64,000 nucleotides of DNA from Rheum nobile (lineage: Eukaryota > Streptophyta > Magnoliopsida > Caryophyllales > Polygonaceae). Below the pieces are notes generated by a model, which saw only the letters and a program-made list of their open reading frames with translations, was not told the origin of the DNA and did no database searches. The number at the start of each line of letters is the position of its first letter. The first letter of the stretch is position 1. The stretch covers positions 1,676,501 through 1,740,500 of the forward strand of contig WOAB01000322.1 in NCBI GenBank assembly GCA_027886185.1, read 5' to 3'. Below, piece by piece: positions 1 through 13,000 of this stretch. The position numbers were made by a program, and so were the translations under genes.

Positions 1-1240
1 ACTTTCGATCTGATATGCCGAATCGAACGGATGACACCATCCCACATGCAGAGAACAAAGTTCGTGGGTTAGTCTACTTGAATAGACTAGCAAGGGTACA
101 AAGCAGAATGGTTCGAAGCAGTCGTATTAGGTTAGACTCATCGCTTCTCGAATAATAATCGATGACGATAATCAACCATCATACTCCTACTGGAATAAAC
201 AAGAGGTATGCACAAGAGAAGATTCTGGAAGACTGAACCTTCACAGAAATCAACTCGAAAAGAAGACTCCAACATAAATGAGTCTTTAAGGAAGTATGAC
301 AAATCTGGAATGTTTACAGAATCATACAACAATGATTTAAAAGTTGACTGAGATGCTTCGGTTCACGACCAACCTCATCGCATACAGCGAATCTAGATTG
401 GAAAGAGAACGTACTATGATCAAAGTCGAGACGAGTTTTCCTAGCTGTACTATAACTTAGCTGCACTACTCGCCGAAGGTTTATTAATTATGTGCGTCAG
501 AGTAGCACTTATCTGATTTATGTTTCAAAAACACACATCACGTTATTAGACTTTTACATGTGTACCCCACCAATGGGACGACACATCTTAGTATACGTTT
601 CGTCGAGAGTGACGTACACCGGAAGGTTTGTGACACTAGCTAAGTGTCCTGTCTCTACACACTTGTGAAAGAGACCGATCATGATCTTAGAATAGTACCA
701 GATGGAGACGAGCCACCCCGATACCAGATTATAAAGAAACGACTGGACAGAGTCCGAGTAACGTTCCTATCTAACAGTGCTAACTAAATAGTTACAACAC
801 AATAACAGTTACAGGATAAATCCACATAAAGGCCCGAAAGGCGATCACAGATAATAGCGTTGTTCTAACAGATATACAACCTATTATATGATTTTCAAAA
901 CAGTTTATCAAAACCGTTTCCAGACAAACAGAGTATTCATTCCAAATTAATTACTCAGATAAACTACTGATAATTAATGTAAATATGGAACGAATGAGCA
1001 AGAGCGAACCACCACTTGCCTTAATCCGCAGAATAGCCTAACGTCGACAACTGGATTCCGGGCTCGACACGGGTATAGCTCCGACAACACAACAACCTTC
1101 GAGTCGACCCATAAAAGGAATCCTAAGTTAGATCCGACATAACCGTAGTACGAATCTAAAAACGACGAAAGAGAACGAAAGGAAAGACGCCACGACCACA
1201 ACCAACCAAGCCAAAGCCACGAAGGCATTCTGGGCACTGG

Positions 1241-1856
1241 CGGCGGTCGTTGTTCTTGGCGGCGGTCGCCGCAGTTCATCACGGCGGTCGCCGTGAAGAA
1301 CACAGCGGTCGTCGTGAAGAACACGACGGTCGCCGTGAAGAACTCAGACGACTGAAACGAGAGAAATCTCACCAAAACGATGCACGTTTCGACCCCTTTC
1401 CGCCTTGCTTGGGTTCTGACCTCCGAAGGCAACCAAAAGGCTTCTAAAGGGCTGCTGGAAACACCACCAAACGACACCGACGAGAGCTTGCGAACTCCGG
1501 CGAACCACAACTCCGATGACACGAAAATTTGGCAGAGGTTCGGTGTTTGGGATGGCTCAAATCTCTCCCCCAACACCTCCTTTTATAGCCAAAGCATCTG
1601 GAGCACGAAAAAAATGGGCCTACGAAGGCTAGTTCGGCGCTCGCCAGAAACCACGCCGGCGACCAATGGGCAAGGACTGCCGGACAACGATGGTGGTAAT
1701 TACGGCGAGCGCCGTAATTTACGGCGGTCGCCGCCATAGCCTGGCACGCCAGCTACCACCTCGAGCATTGGGATGGCGGGTGCCGTGACTGTACGACGGT
1801 CGCCGTTCTTGGATCCGTGACGGCGGTCGCCGCGACTGTACGACGGTCGCCGTGAC
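1241..1856. repeat. Dispersed GC-rich quasi-palindrome CGGCGGTCGCCG
   Basis: The 12-mer CGGCGGTCGCCG and close variants (GACGGTCGCCGT, GCGGTCGTCGT) occur about nine times, in two clusters: 1241-1340 and 1703-1856. Arms CGGCG/CGCCG are complementary around a central GT. A variant TACGGCGAGCGCCGTA is at about 1700-1716. Copy 2 has only a different GC-rich repeat (variants of GGTGCGGTGCCC) at the equivalent place. Confidence 0.6.
1579..1590 (-). promoter_or_regulatory. TATA box of LTR copy 1
   Basis: On the minus strand the sequence reads GGCTATAAAAGG, a good plant TATA box. The equivalent place in copy 2 (about 3928-3942) reads CTATTTAAGGAGGGG on the minus strand, and copy 3 has GATAAATAGAGCC at 56935. 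This conserved position sets the sense direction of the LTR family. Confidence 0.5.
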
Positions 1857-2105
1857 CAGCTTTTCCCGCCCGTTCAGCTTTGAACGAACAAGACATTAAA
1901 CCGGGATAAAAATTATCGTACGCGAACGAATATTAAAATCCAAGGCATGTTGTCTGTATATTATTTCACTGAGAAAAATATTACAGATACAGAACACATT
2001 ATAGAATGTCTCAAACTCTCTGTATTAAATCCGACGTACACAACGGGTACTCGAGAAAATTCCAAAATTCCCAAAATAACCTTACAAAAATACGGGGTAT
2101 CACAT

Positions 2106-4355
2106 AAACAGGGGAAGACATTTACATATGAAACTCAACTCTTTTATTAAAAGATCTCTCGTCAAACGAGGAGATGATTTTACAACAAAGTGATAATACA
2201 ACGGAAGACTTTAAATTACACAGCGGAAGACTTTTAAGAATCAACCTATAACATCGCTAGGTTATAAAGATATATTAAAGTAATATTTAATAACTTAAAA
2301 CACTGACACTTAAATCTTCGTCTTCAAGCCTCTTCTTCTTCAACTGGTTACTTTGACTTCGGGAACCTACCACTGATGTGTCGTATAGGACGGATGACAC
2401 CAGCCAACCATGCAGTGGAAATTAACCGGTTGGTTAGTCTAATGAAAGACTATGCAAGGGTGAAAACAGAATGGTTCTAGTGATTGTAACCGTTTACTAT
2501 CATTGTTCCTCGAATAATAACCGAAGGAACGATATATAACCCGGTACTTTCACGAAATGATTTATTATTAAGATATGCATTGAGAGAAGACTCCCAAAGG
2601 AAATGAGCCTTATGGGAAACGTATAAAGGGAAGACTCCAAAAGATTGAGTCTTACTGGAAATTATGACAACTGTTTGGGAACGTTAAAGTTTCACACAAG
2701 CGTTTAAAAGCGACTTGACTATTTGGGTCCACGACCAACCTCACCGCTTAGTGCGAATTCAGATTAGGAAGGTGGACTTACTCTAATCGAAGCCCAGACG
2801 AGTTTCCATGTTGTACTTCTCGCCCAAGGTTTAATAATTATGTGCTTAACCGCACTTATCTTATTTAATTACAACACATACATTAATGTTAAGACTTTTA
2901 ATATTATCTCGAGTAACTACGAGAAGGTTAACAAGCTTTTAATATTATCTCGAGTAACTACGAGGATTTTATGATTTCAAGTAACTACGAACCTTTAATA
3001 CGCAGGGTGACATTTATGTCCACCCAAATTGCACTAGCAAGGTGCTTAACACCTCCTACCTTAACGATGGATAGGAAGCAATGGGTCATGACCTTTAAGA
3101 GCATTACGAAATTATTCCGACTAGTACCAAGTTATAAAGAAACGACTAATCCTTATCCGGAATTAGCGTTCCTACGAATACTCGTGCTAATCTAGCATTT
3201 AAAGTTTACATTTAAATCCACAACAAAACCATTACGGTAATTAACAAATATAATAGCGTTGTTTCTAGCAATATATACAACCTATCATAATATCACCTTT
3301 TAATCACGTTATTTATAAAATCTGTTCCCAAACGAAAACAACAGTTCAATCCAATTTAATTAACAATTAAAAGCAATTGATAATTAATAGAACATGGAAT
3401 GATTAAGCAAGAGCGAACCGCCACTTGCCTTAGATTAGACGAAGCTCAACGAAGCTCAAAGACAACGGGTTTCCGGGTTCGAAACGAGGGCAGAACTCGG
3501 ATTATAATTTCCTACGGAACAACCCATAACGAAACCCTAAGTTTAGATTCGACAATAAATAGTACGAATATAAATAAAGACGAACGAAATCGAAGGAACG
3601 AAGCCTTGATCGAAACTACAAAGCCCAAACCACAACCACGCGTGCCCAGGCACACCACGGGTGCGGTGCCCTTGACCGCGGGTGCGGCGTCGGGGACGAA
3701 GAACTCCGACGACACGACGAGAGGGAAAACTCACCGGGGAAGACGACGCGTTGTGGCTTGATTCATGGTGGCTCCAACTTCTGGACACTTAGCACCACCT
3801 TGAGAGCACCACCAACATCAACGAAAGCTCCGACGACGACCTTGAAGAACTCCGGCGAAAGCTTGAATTTTTCCGGCGACAATGGAACAAGAGATTTGAT
3901 GTGCTCCAAATTCTCCTCAGATCCCCTCCTTAAATAGAGGCCAGCAAGCAGCATACAAGCAAGCAGGTGCATCATCCCGGCCAAGGAGCAAGCGACCGCC
4001 ACGACGAAGGACACGCGGCACTCATGCCGGTGATGCACGTCCTGCACACGACCGCCACCGTGGGGTGCGGTGCCTGACCGCGGGCGCGGTCAAGGCCAAA
4101 TTCGGCCTCTTTCTTCCACTTTTGTCCGAGAACATGTATGGGTATGGTTTTAACCCCGGAAATTATATGTTTGTATCCAAACAAATATTTTAAGTCCCGA
4201 AGATACATCGAATGTATTTTATACCACTAAAGGAATTTATTTCGGATCTTATAAACGTTACGGAAAATCCTAAATTCTCCGAAAGCGAAAGTAATTACCG
4301 AATGAAGGTTGGGAAAAATTACCCAATTGTCCTTATGAAAATGAGGGGTATTACA
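2106..4355 (-). mobile_element. Decayed long LTR, copy 2
   Basis: A second copy of the same LTR family, sense on the minus strand. Its sense 5' terminus is clear at 4355: read leftward it begins TGTAATACCCCTCATTTTC, the same as the solo LTR at 56133. The segment at 2385-2476 aligns with 20-116 of copy 1 and with the reverse complement of 58600-58680 of copy 3. The junction with copy 1 at about 2106 is abrupt, and the expected 3' terminus (GGGGTATTACA on the sense strand) is not seen there, so the 3' end is probably truncated. No internal retrotransposon region lies between copies 1 and 2. The short open frames at 3399-4208 are not convincing genes. Confidence 0.6.
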
Positions 4356-4548
4356 CTTTCTCTCTGATTTCAAACGCTCTCACACATAGCTCTCGAACTC
4401 ACCCCCAAATCTCAACCCATCTCCAATCTCTTTCGTTCGAAATCTCCTTTGAAGTCACTAAATCTTGCTTCCAAATCATTATCCATCACAATTCCTTCCA
4501 TCCTTCCTGTCAAGAGTTGTTGGAGACTCTGTAACTTGAACAAACAAA

Positions 4549-4597
4549 ATGGAGAGCGGCGACAAAACTTTGAAAGGGAAAAGAACGTATAAACAAG
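4549..4597 (+). other. Possible first coding exon of an unknown gene
   Basis: After a pyrimidine-rich stretch like a plant 5' leader, an ATG at 4549 opens 16 codons (MESGDKTLKGKRTYKQ) and meets a good donor, AAG|GTAAAA, at 4597/4598. I cannot find a following exon that continues the frame convincingly, so this may be the remains of a gene or chance. Confidence 0.2.
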
Positions 4598-4861
4598 GTA
4601 AAAAATCTCTACTCCACTCCTAAATTCAGATTATTGTCTTTCTATGATGCGATTAGGGTTTGTTTGTTCAAATTTAGGGTTAATGCGCTCAAGGTTAGGT
4701 TGATGTATCATGATGCTTCAGTTTTTGTGAATGAGATTTCTAGGATTCATATGCTGAAAACACATAGAATTAAACGAGTAGAAACTAAAATTTAGTGTTT
4801 GCTTTTTGGAAAATAATGTATATTGAATAGTGCGAACTTGAGGTGCATCGTTTAATTTTCA

Positions 4862-7800
4862 AAGTGCATATCGAACTATAATATGTGCATATTCTCATCT
4901 ATACTCTGAAATTATAAATGATATTTCTTAACTGTGCATTCGTAAGTTTAATAAGTAGGGATTTATGTTGATCTCCTTTGATTTTTACTCGTGTTGGCTC
5001 CCTCTCCTTGAGGGTTGTTGTGGTCTTCCCTGATGCTCCTTCACTTTGTTGGCGATGATAGGGTTGATTGTGATTGACGTGCAATGATCCTTGTTATTTT
5101 CTTGGATGTTTTGCTCGATTGTTGATGTGGTCTTAGTCTACTGATGCAAGAGTGTTGATATTTTGCTGAGTTTCTACAATTTTGTGAACGAGTTTGGCAA
5201 AAAAAAAATTGTCTTTCTGTTGTCATTTTGGTGTAAATCGCTGCTATCTTCTCGTTATTGTTGTCTTGGTTTACTGATGCTAGTATGGTGAGCCTTTTCT
5301 TGAAGATCCTAGCCTCCTTTTGGCCGTGGATAACTTGTATTGCTATTGTTTGTTGTTTTGGTGATTTGGTGCTGGTTCTTTAGAAGTCATTGGAATTTTG
5401 CTTGATCATGGTTTTCATGCTTGAAGTCATCTTGAGTTGCCCGTCGACGCCAATTTCAAGATTGTGAAGATGATGATTGTGTCTGGCTATTTGGCATGCT
5501 CATCTCTTTGTTTCTTGCTGCTAGCTGAACTCTTAATTTGTTTCACCTTTATAGCTAGCTTTCCTTTTGTAAGGAATTCAAACTTGATCCACCTTGTTGC
5601 CCTCTCTTTGCTTCTCTTTGTTACAAGTTGTTGTACTTTGTATTAATCCATTCTTTTGGAATGCTTTTTGTATATCTTTTTCTTTTTAATATATGTACCC
5701 CTTTCAACAACCCGATAGAAAGTTAGTGCATAACTAAGTATCCCAAAGTGCATGTCTTGTTAGTGAAAGTGCATAACTAAGTACTTTTAGTGCATATCTT
5801 TGTCATTCAAAGCGCATAAGTCAACTAAAAAGTGTGTGTCTTGTTAGTAAAAGTGCATTGTCAGGTGTCTAATAGTTCACTTCTTATTAGTAAAACTGCA
5901 TTACTAAACAAATAAAAAATACATCAGTAAATGTATAAAAAATGCACCACTAAATGCTTTTATTCATACATGTACTTTCTATAGAGTGGTGTATGTCCAA
6001 ATATTTGATTTTTTCATAGCCTATTAGCTCAAATGGTAGAGCCCTGTGTTAATACACATGGATGTGGGTTCGAATCCCTCATAGGCTACAAATCATCGTT
6101 ATGATATCTAAAGTGCAGGTCTTGTATATGATAGTGGATAACTAGCTACCTAAAGTGCATAAATAAGCTCTTAAATATCTAGTGTATATGTCGTTTCTTA
6201 TATATTTACTTCAATTATATGGATCATAAAATATTAGAGTTTATATGTCTTTGGTAAATTCATTTGTCTAAAATTGTTCCACGCGTTTTGATAATGCAAA
6301 ATCTTAATTGGCCAATGTATGCACCATTCATTAAATTATGAAGCTTAAAAGCCACAACGATGCAACAATTTTAATAGAATCACCAATGACATGATCATAT
6401 CAGATTGCGTACCAAAGTAATCAATTTAATATCTATCAAGTAATGCACATGAAAATTGGTGTCAAACTTCAATGATCAAGTGGATCCACTATCAAAATTG
6501 TTATCACAACGTCAAAACAAGGGATTACAAGCTCGAAACAGTTCAAATTCCATAGTAATAACAATTTTTTTTTACAATTAGGCCGAAATCTTTGAAATTC
6601 GTGTCAATAAGGAGTTGTGCTTCAGTTTCTTTCGCTTCTCCTCTTTGAAATCTAGATATTCTCTTTCTGTGTCTATCCATTTTCTCGGCCCAAGCCCATG
6701 TTGTCTCTCTAAGCAATCATCTCGAAGAGCTTGGGTTTGAGTCACAGGATTTCTCTATCACCTCCTAATCCTACCATCTCCTTTGTACTAGCATTGTGCA
6801 AGTAGTCCGCAGATGAAGGGGTTACTTTGGCATTGCAAGCAACAGACTTCATCTCATCCATCTTAGCTTGACAATTACTACATTTGTTGTCTTCTAGATT
6901 GAGTTAACCTATCAAGGCTCTTCCAAATTAAGTCAACACCTATTGCATTCGACATAGTAGGATCGACAACAAATAAACATAAAGAAGCATCTACAAACAA
7001 CAACAATGGTAACAAGTGAACAAAAAGATTTCATTCAGTGTAAGCATGGGTATCTACAATACATGTGGTGTTGGTAACTGTGCGTGTATTGTATGTAAAT
7101 ATGCACAAATAATCATTCAAAGTGCATCATTGAACATCTAAAAATTGCATAAACTTTTTATCATGATTGGTTGTTTATAAGTGCATACATTGGTGGTAAC
7201 AGTGTGTCAATTAATATAGTAAAGTGCATTAGTCTGATCCTAAAGTGTATAATCTACCAACCTTATAAATGAATTAAAGTTCCAACAAATACATAGTGTT
7301 CAACCATGGCGAACAACCTTAAAAACAAAAAGTCTAAATCAGCAAAGTTCCAACGTATTCATACACTAGGAAACACAACTAATGAAATAAAAAAAAGTGC
7401 ACAATTAATGAAATCAAAGTTGCAACATCAAATACAGAGAGATCAGCCATGTTAGAGAACCTTAATAGGAAAAACGCGAAAATCTAAATCACCAAAGTCC
7501 TAACGAATTCATACACTAGGAAACACAATAGAGATGATAAATTTGATATGCAAATTACGAATTCACGCAGAAGTCGCGAACAAAACCAATTGATTCGCAA
7601 CAAAGAGATTGGAGAAAAACCTAAATCAACAAAAAACGTAAAAACCTAAATCAAATTGATGAATGATAACCTTTATCCATCTTGATTTGATAGAGGAAGA
7701 AGAATGAAACATTGAAATTGCAGTAACGAATCGAAGCAAGGAGATTCAACAAAAGTAGAGAACGATCGGAGCAAGAAGATTTAACAATGTGCAGAGAACG

Positions 7801-8053
7801 AGAACAAGTTTGACAAGGGATGAAGAACAAAAGAATGGATAAGGACGGGTAGAAATGGAAAAAAGAAATCAAAAGTGGAAGTATTTGCGAAAATATCACC
7901 TTCCAATCTATAATCTTAATGCATTCTTTGCCGTATGATCAACTAGATCTAACAGATATCATCGCTCCCCACTTTACACTCCAAATCCCCTCCCCATATA
8001 ATCTAAACTCTTATATTTATTATTATTTTGGTATTTATTAGTTTAGTGCATCT
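4862..8053. repeat. Dispersed AGTGCAT motif field
   Basis: AAAGTGCAT and near variants recur at irregular spacing, for example near 4862, 5727, 5746, 5769, 5790, 5850, 6146, 7119, 7171, 7225 and 8046. Several copies share a longer context (CTTGTTAGT.AAAGTGCAT). The motif is dense at 5720-5890 and again at 7110-7230. Confidence 0.4.
6018..6088 (+). tRNA. tRNA-Ile-like sequence, probably a pseudogene
   Basis: A 7-bp acceptor stem pairs AGCCTAT (6018-6024) with ATAGGCT (6081-6087), followed by A. The D arm pairs GCTC with GAGC. Internal promoter boxes are intact: A box TAGCTCAAATGG (6025-6036) and B box GGTTCGAATCC (6067-6077). The overall sequence resembles plant tRNA-Ile with anticodon AAT. 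Against function: the anticodon loop seems to be 6 nt (TTAATA) with a 4-bp stem TGTG/CACA, as if one base had been lost, and the T stem has one T-T mismatch. No CCA is encoded, as expected for a nuclear tRNA. It could also be the head of a SINE, but I see no poly(A) tail or target duplication. Confidence 0.4.
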
Positions 8054-10028
8054 GGTTATTATTTGTTTTTTAAAAAGCTTATATTAATTATTATTGAAAA
8101 TATAATAAAGTATAGAATAATAATATATAACTTAAATGTATATATGATATTAATATTTTATCAAGCTAAACTGTATGTAATTGTATAATATTATTATAGA
8201 TATAGATGACTCTAAAATATATCTTCTATAAAAAATATAAACGTGACGTATATACATACCTAGATAAATAGAATTAAAGTTTAAAATCTAATCAAATATA
8301 AACCAATTCGAAATCGATAATTTATTGCATGCAGATATGATACACTTGTGTGATATTTTACTGGTATATAAGAAAATAAACGCCATACATACATTTATGA
8401 CAATGATGAATCTCATACATAAAAATCCATAATTGCATTAAGGCGAATTAACAAGAATACCTATTTAAGGGTAGTATCTAACAAGACTACCCATTTTGTA
8501 TATTTATTTTCAAGGGTACCCAATGGGTAGTTTTGTAAAATTTGTTTAATTTTTCTTATAAATAGAAAATGAAATGAAATAAAATATGATGTCAGAAATT
8601 AAAGGGAAAAGAAAATGAGAAAAATGATAAATAAATAAAGGGTTGTCATTGTAACTCGGAAAAGAAAATGGGAAAATGGGAAAAATATGAGAATAAAGTA
8701 AAAGAAGAAAAATGAAATAATGGCTGACGAGAATCTGACACAAATTTGACAGGAATTGTAAAATAATTGATTGAAAGAAAAGAAGAAAACAAGAAAAGAA
8801 ATAATAGCTGACAGAATATGTAAAGCGTTGTACTTGTAACTGACACAGATCTGACGCAACAAATAAAATATGGTTTCTGCTGTACTTGAGGTAAAAGGTG
8901 GCTTCCTTTTGTGTCAGGAATTATTTTATTGTATGAAAGGATAAAATGCTAACGTAGTAAAGCATCTACCTTTTCCTCTTAGGTTGACTATATTGAAGGT
9001 AAAAGATAAAATAATCTAGGGTTTATAGAGTTGATCTACCTTAATTGGTCTATTTTTCCTCCAAATTTGGTGTAATTCGTGCACTAGTTCCCTCCAAAAA
9101 GGTCATTTTTCCCTCCTTTTATGTCTTTTTTTAATGGTAACGGTAGTAGAGATTTTTCGTACCACAATTAATATTGATGACGACGATGACAACTCCCAAC
9201 TCCGACGATCTCCGGTATGCTCCGATAATCTTTCTAGTGCCCTGCAATCATAGAGAAAGGCCAAAGGCGGGGCTTGTCCCCTGTTTCACCTCCGACGCTC
9301 AAGTCAGTAATTGCTCGCTCGAAGAGAGGAGGCTAAGGTTTCAATAAAATTAGAGTTCAATGAGAATTATGGAGGCTGCTATCGCCTAATAAAGAAGCTA
9401 CAATTAGAGAAAATCAGGGTTAGAGAGTCTTCCTTTCCAAGTCATCAAAGGCCCATTTAACTCCTTCTTTAAATAAGCCCAAAAAATATCTCCTTGTCCA
9501 ACTAGGATAATAATAAAAATAGATAATTTAATAATGAGATATTTTATCCATCAATTTGCCCCTCGGGCTCTCGAAACTCGATCGAGGATCGGGAGTCCGA
9601 AAAACAGTTAAGACATACAAAATTGTCGAAAATAGCAGATTGGTACTCGACACGGTTTGTGACAGGGGCGCACGGTTTGTCTCAAATCGTGCACCCTTAC
9701 AGAGACCCTCGCTTTGCAGTTCTGTTTCCCAGCACGGTTTGTGACAGTAACACTAAATACTAAGGGAAACTTAATAGTTAAACAATGAAATCATATTATT
9801 AAATGATTTTTTTTGGATCTGGGAAATTTATGTCTTCTTCAATGTTCATTCCTTTTCATTCTTCAATGTTCATTCATTTTCGCTCCCTCAAGGCATACAT
9901 TATTCCTTCTGTTTGAATTTAATCCCACCACAGACTTGAATACCTATCTTATTGTCTCGAAACTTACTCTTCATCCTGCCAAGTTCCGTCTGGGGTTCCA
10001 AAACCAGAGGGAATCAGACGACTTTGCA

Positions 10029-13000
10029 ATGGGTGAGTTGTCTCTTACATAAACAGAAACATTATGAATAAAAAACTGTTGTTCTTGTTCGTTTTCTTAG
10101 CTTAACGTTTTGTAACTAAGTTTTTTGATATTTGTTTAGGTGGAACAAGCTATGTGATGACTTTGATTAGTGGGGGAGATTGGTCTAAGACTGGTTTCTA
10201 TGAAGGCAGTAAAAAGGCGCAAGGTATCCTTGTCTCAGATGCTATAAGATATGAGGAATTGAAGAAGAAAATTTCGGAAAAGGTATATATAGATTATGAA
10301 ATGTATCAACTAAATTTGAGATACATTGCACCACAAAGCAAGGGAAATATACCAGCATTGGATATTAATGATGAGGATGATCTTGCTACTTTCAAGTATC
10401 TTAATATAAAATGTTGTGAAGATGGTGTGTGGCCAATTTCACTGTATGCAAGCTCGACATTGAAGGGTGGAAAAAATCTGTATTCTGAGTTATTTGGGAA
10501 CATAGGAAACAATGGTGCATCACCAAATGAAATTGATGGTACTATGAGCTCACCCCCACAGCCAACACATGCAACACAGCCTGGTACAGAACAAAGGGTT
10601 AGTAGAAGCCTGGAAAATCCGATGGTGGGCAATCCGTTGAATAATGACAGGAGTATCGATGAAATTATAGATGATGATATTGCTGAGGATGAAGAGGCAA
10701 TGGGAGAGGACATGCTGTATGACAGGAGAAGGGATGCAATGGGAACATCGATGTTGGGTGACTTAGAGCGGAAAAGGAAGACCCCAGAAAATCCCAGAAA
10801 ATGGTTTTGCAAGAAATCAAGGCCACAAACAGCAACCCCTGAAGATGTCGTGTGTTTGAGCAACGATGATGAAAACATTGATTTATGTGGGAGCATTGAG
10901 AGCGATGAAGATGTGAAGGTGTTTGCAAGCAAGCACAAGGGCCGTGACCTCATTGTACTTGGTGACGATGATGCCAGAGATGGAAACTCATTTGGTGGGG
11001 ATGAATATATGGATATCGAATTTGTGAAAGAGTTAGATATGGCAGAAGAGAACTATCGTCGTCGCTTTTGCAGGCAAGCAGGAGAAAAGAATGATCATGA
11101 TGATGAAGATAAAGATGATGAATGGGAGTATTTCGATACAGATGTCGAGGATGGTCAGGCAAAGAATGTGGAAATTAAAGTTGGAGCCACATTTTGCACG
11201 AAGACAAAGTTAAAAGATGTGTTAAATGAAAAGGCTTTCAAAGGTTTTGTCGAGCTTTCTGTGAAGAGGTCTGACAAAAAGAGATATGCAGTGCAATCAG
11301 TTGACAGGAAATGCACATTTCATTGCTCAGCGGGGGTGAAAACCGGCACGGATGGTTTGTTTCAGGTTAAGAAGTATAATGGAACTCATAGTTGCACACT
11401 TCGGTATCGACACAACCACGACAAACATGCAACTGTATCCATGATTGCTGAAAAGATACTTGGAAGGTAAAGGAATTTTGTTGGATGCATATTTGATTTT
11501 ATTTGATATATGATGGTTTATTGATGAAATGTGAATTTTATAGGTTTGAAGGTCGTAAGCAATCCCCCAGAGCTAGAGAAATTCAGAGTGTTATGAAACA
11601 AGCTGGCATAAATGCCAGTTATGCCAAGGCTAATCGGGCTTGATTGAGTGCAGAGGTCATAGTTAGAGGCAACCCTCAGGCAAGTTACTCCGAACTCAAC
11701 TCTTGGCTGTACATGTTGAAACAACTGAACCCTGGAACGCATACAGCTATTCAAACCGATTCTGAACATCGTTTTAAGTACTGCTTTTGGGCGGTTGGTG
11801 CTTGGATGAAGGGACTATCGCATCTTAGGAAGGTATGTTTGTTAACACATATATGCACTGAAGCATTGTATGACATGATAAAACTCTATGACATGATAGA
11901 TTTGTATGACATGATAGCATTGTATGATAGGATATATTTATGTTTGGATCACATACTATGTAAATACTTTGTACATCAATGACAGGATGACTGACTGACA
12001 TGATGTATATGTGTACTATGACAGGTGATATCTGTGGATGGAACATTTTAACAGGAAGATACTGTGGCCATCTCCTACTAGCTACTGCACATGATGAAAA
12101 CAGAGGCATTTACCCTCTAGCTTTTGCTATTGTTGATAGTGAGAATAATGCTTCCTGGTCTTTTTTCTTCAAGGAGTTGAAAGCTGTTGGCTTAGATGAT
12201 GCAGAAGAAGTAGTGTTTGTTTCAGATTGGCATAAGAGCATTCAGAACGGATTGAGAAAACACTACACCTTGGCAGGCCATGGTTTCTGTATCTTTCACA
12301 TTTACCAAAACTTCAAGGCCAAATTCGGGAGAAAAGATCTACTGGGACAGTGGAACACGATAGCCAAGGCTTACACAGTGTCTGAGTATCAGAAGGAGTT
12401 AAAAAAGCTGGAAAAGGATTCGAAAGTGGTTGCGAAATATGTTCTAAGTGCTGATCTATCTACTTGGTCAAGGGCACACTTCCCTGCGAACAGGTACAAC
12501 ATAATGACCACAAACAATGCTGAATCCTTAAATGGGTTGTTCAAGGAGGAGCGTGGGTGGCCTATCATTGCACTATTTGATGGTATTTTAGAAACATTTG
12601 CAGCATGGTTTTGCAAACGTAGGGAGAAGGCAGACAAGTGGGGTGAGATTATTACGAAAAGAACTGTTGAGCTAATTGACTTTAGGTACGAGGAATGTTT
12701 AACTATGCCGGTTGTGAGGCTTAGCCACTCAGAAGCACATGTTATCGATGGAAATAAGAAGTTTGAAGTAGTTCTTGACGCTATGACGTGCCAGTGCAAG
12801 ATATTCCAAACTGACAGGATTCCATACACACATGCCCTAGCTGTAGCAAAGGATATGGGAATTGATCCTAGTACTTTTATGAGTCCATTTTATAGGAATG
12901 AAACGATTAATGAAGCTTACAAGGAGACAATTCACCTTCTTCCACCAGTCACAGATTGGCATGTTCCTTTATCAGTAACGAGTTATGCTTGTGCTCCACC

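Larger units (their letters stand above)
1..2105 (-). mobile_element. Decayed long LTR, copy 1 (runs off the left edge)
   Basis: This stretch aligns by eye with the solo LTR at 56133-59006 read in the opposite direction and with copy 2 next door. Shared landmarks include the segment around 30-115 (GATGACACC, then TTAGTCTA..AGACTA, then GCAAGGGT, then GAATGGTTC). The sense strand is minus, judged from the TATA box near 1585. The sense 5' end is TGTGATACCCCG, read leftward from 2105, matching the TGTAATACCCC type terminus of the family. No long coding frame is present; the open frames around 974-1739 are GC-rich LTR sequence and not genes. Its other end lies outside the window, so whether it is a solo LTR or belongs to a full element is unknown. 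Confidence 0.6.
4356..8432. other. Spacer between LTR copy 2 and the first MULE; no convincing gene
   Basis: Mostly AT-rich sequence with scattered motifs. It holds a possible first exon at 4549, a tRNA-like sequence at 6018, and many AGTGCAT-type motifs. The open frames at 4899-5226, 5437-5646 and 7651-7899 are short and of biased composition, and show no recognisable domain. Confidence 0.5.

Noticed and set aside
974..1739. Overlapping open frames up to 200 codons on both strands
   Set aside because: They follow the GC-rich quasi-palindromes of an LTR, have no recognisable domain and overlap each other on both strands.
10306..10953. 215-codon minus-strand frame
   Set aside because: It is the antisense shadow of the transposase coding exon, whose plus-strand frame has clear family motifs and splice sites.
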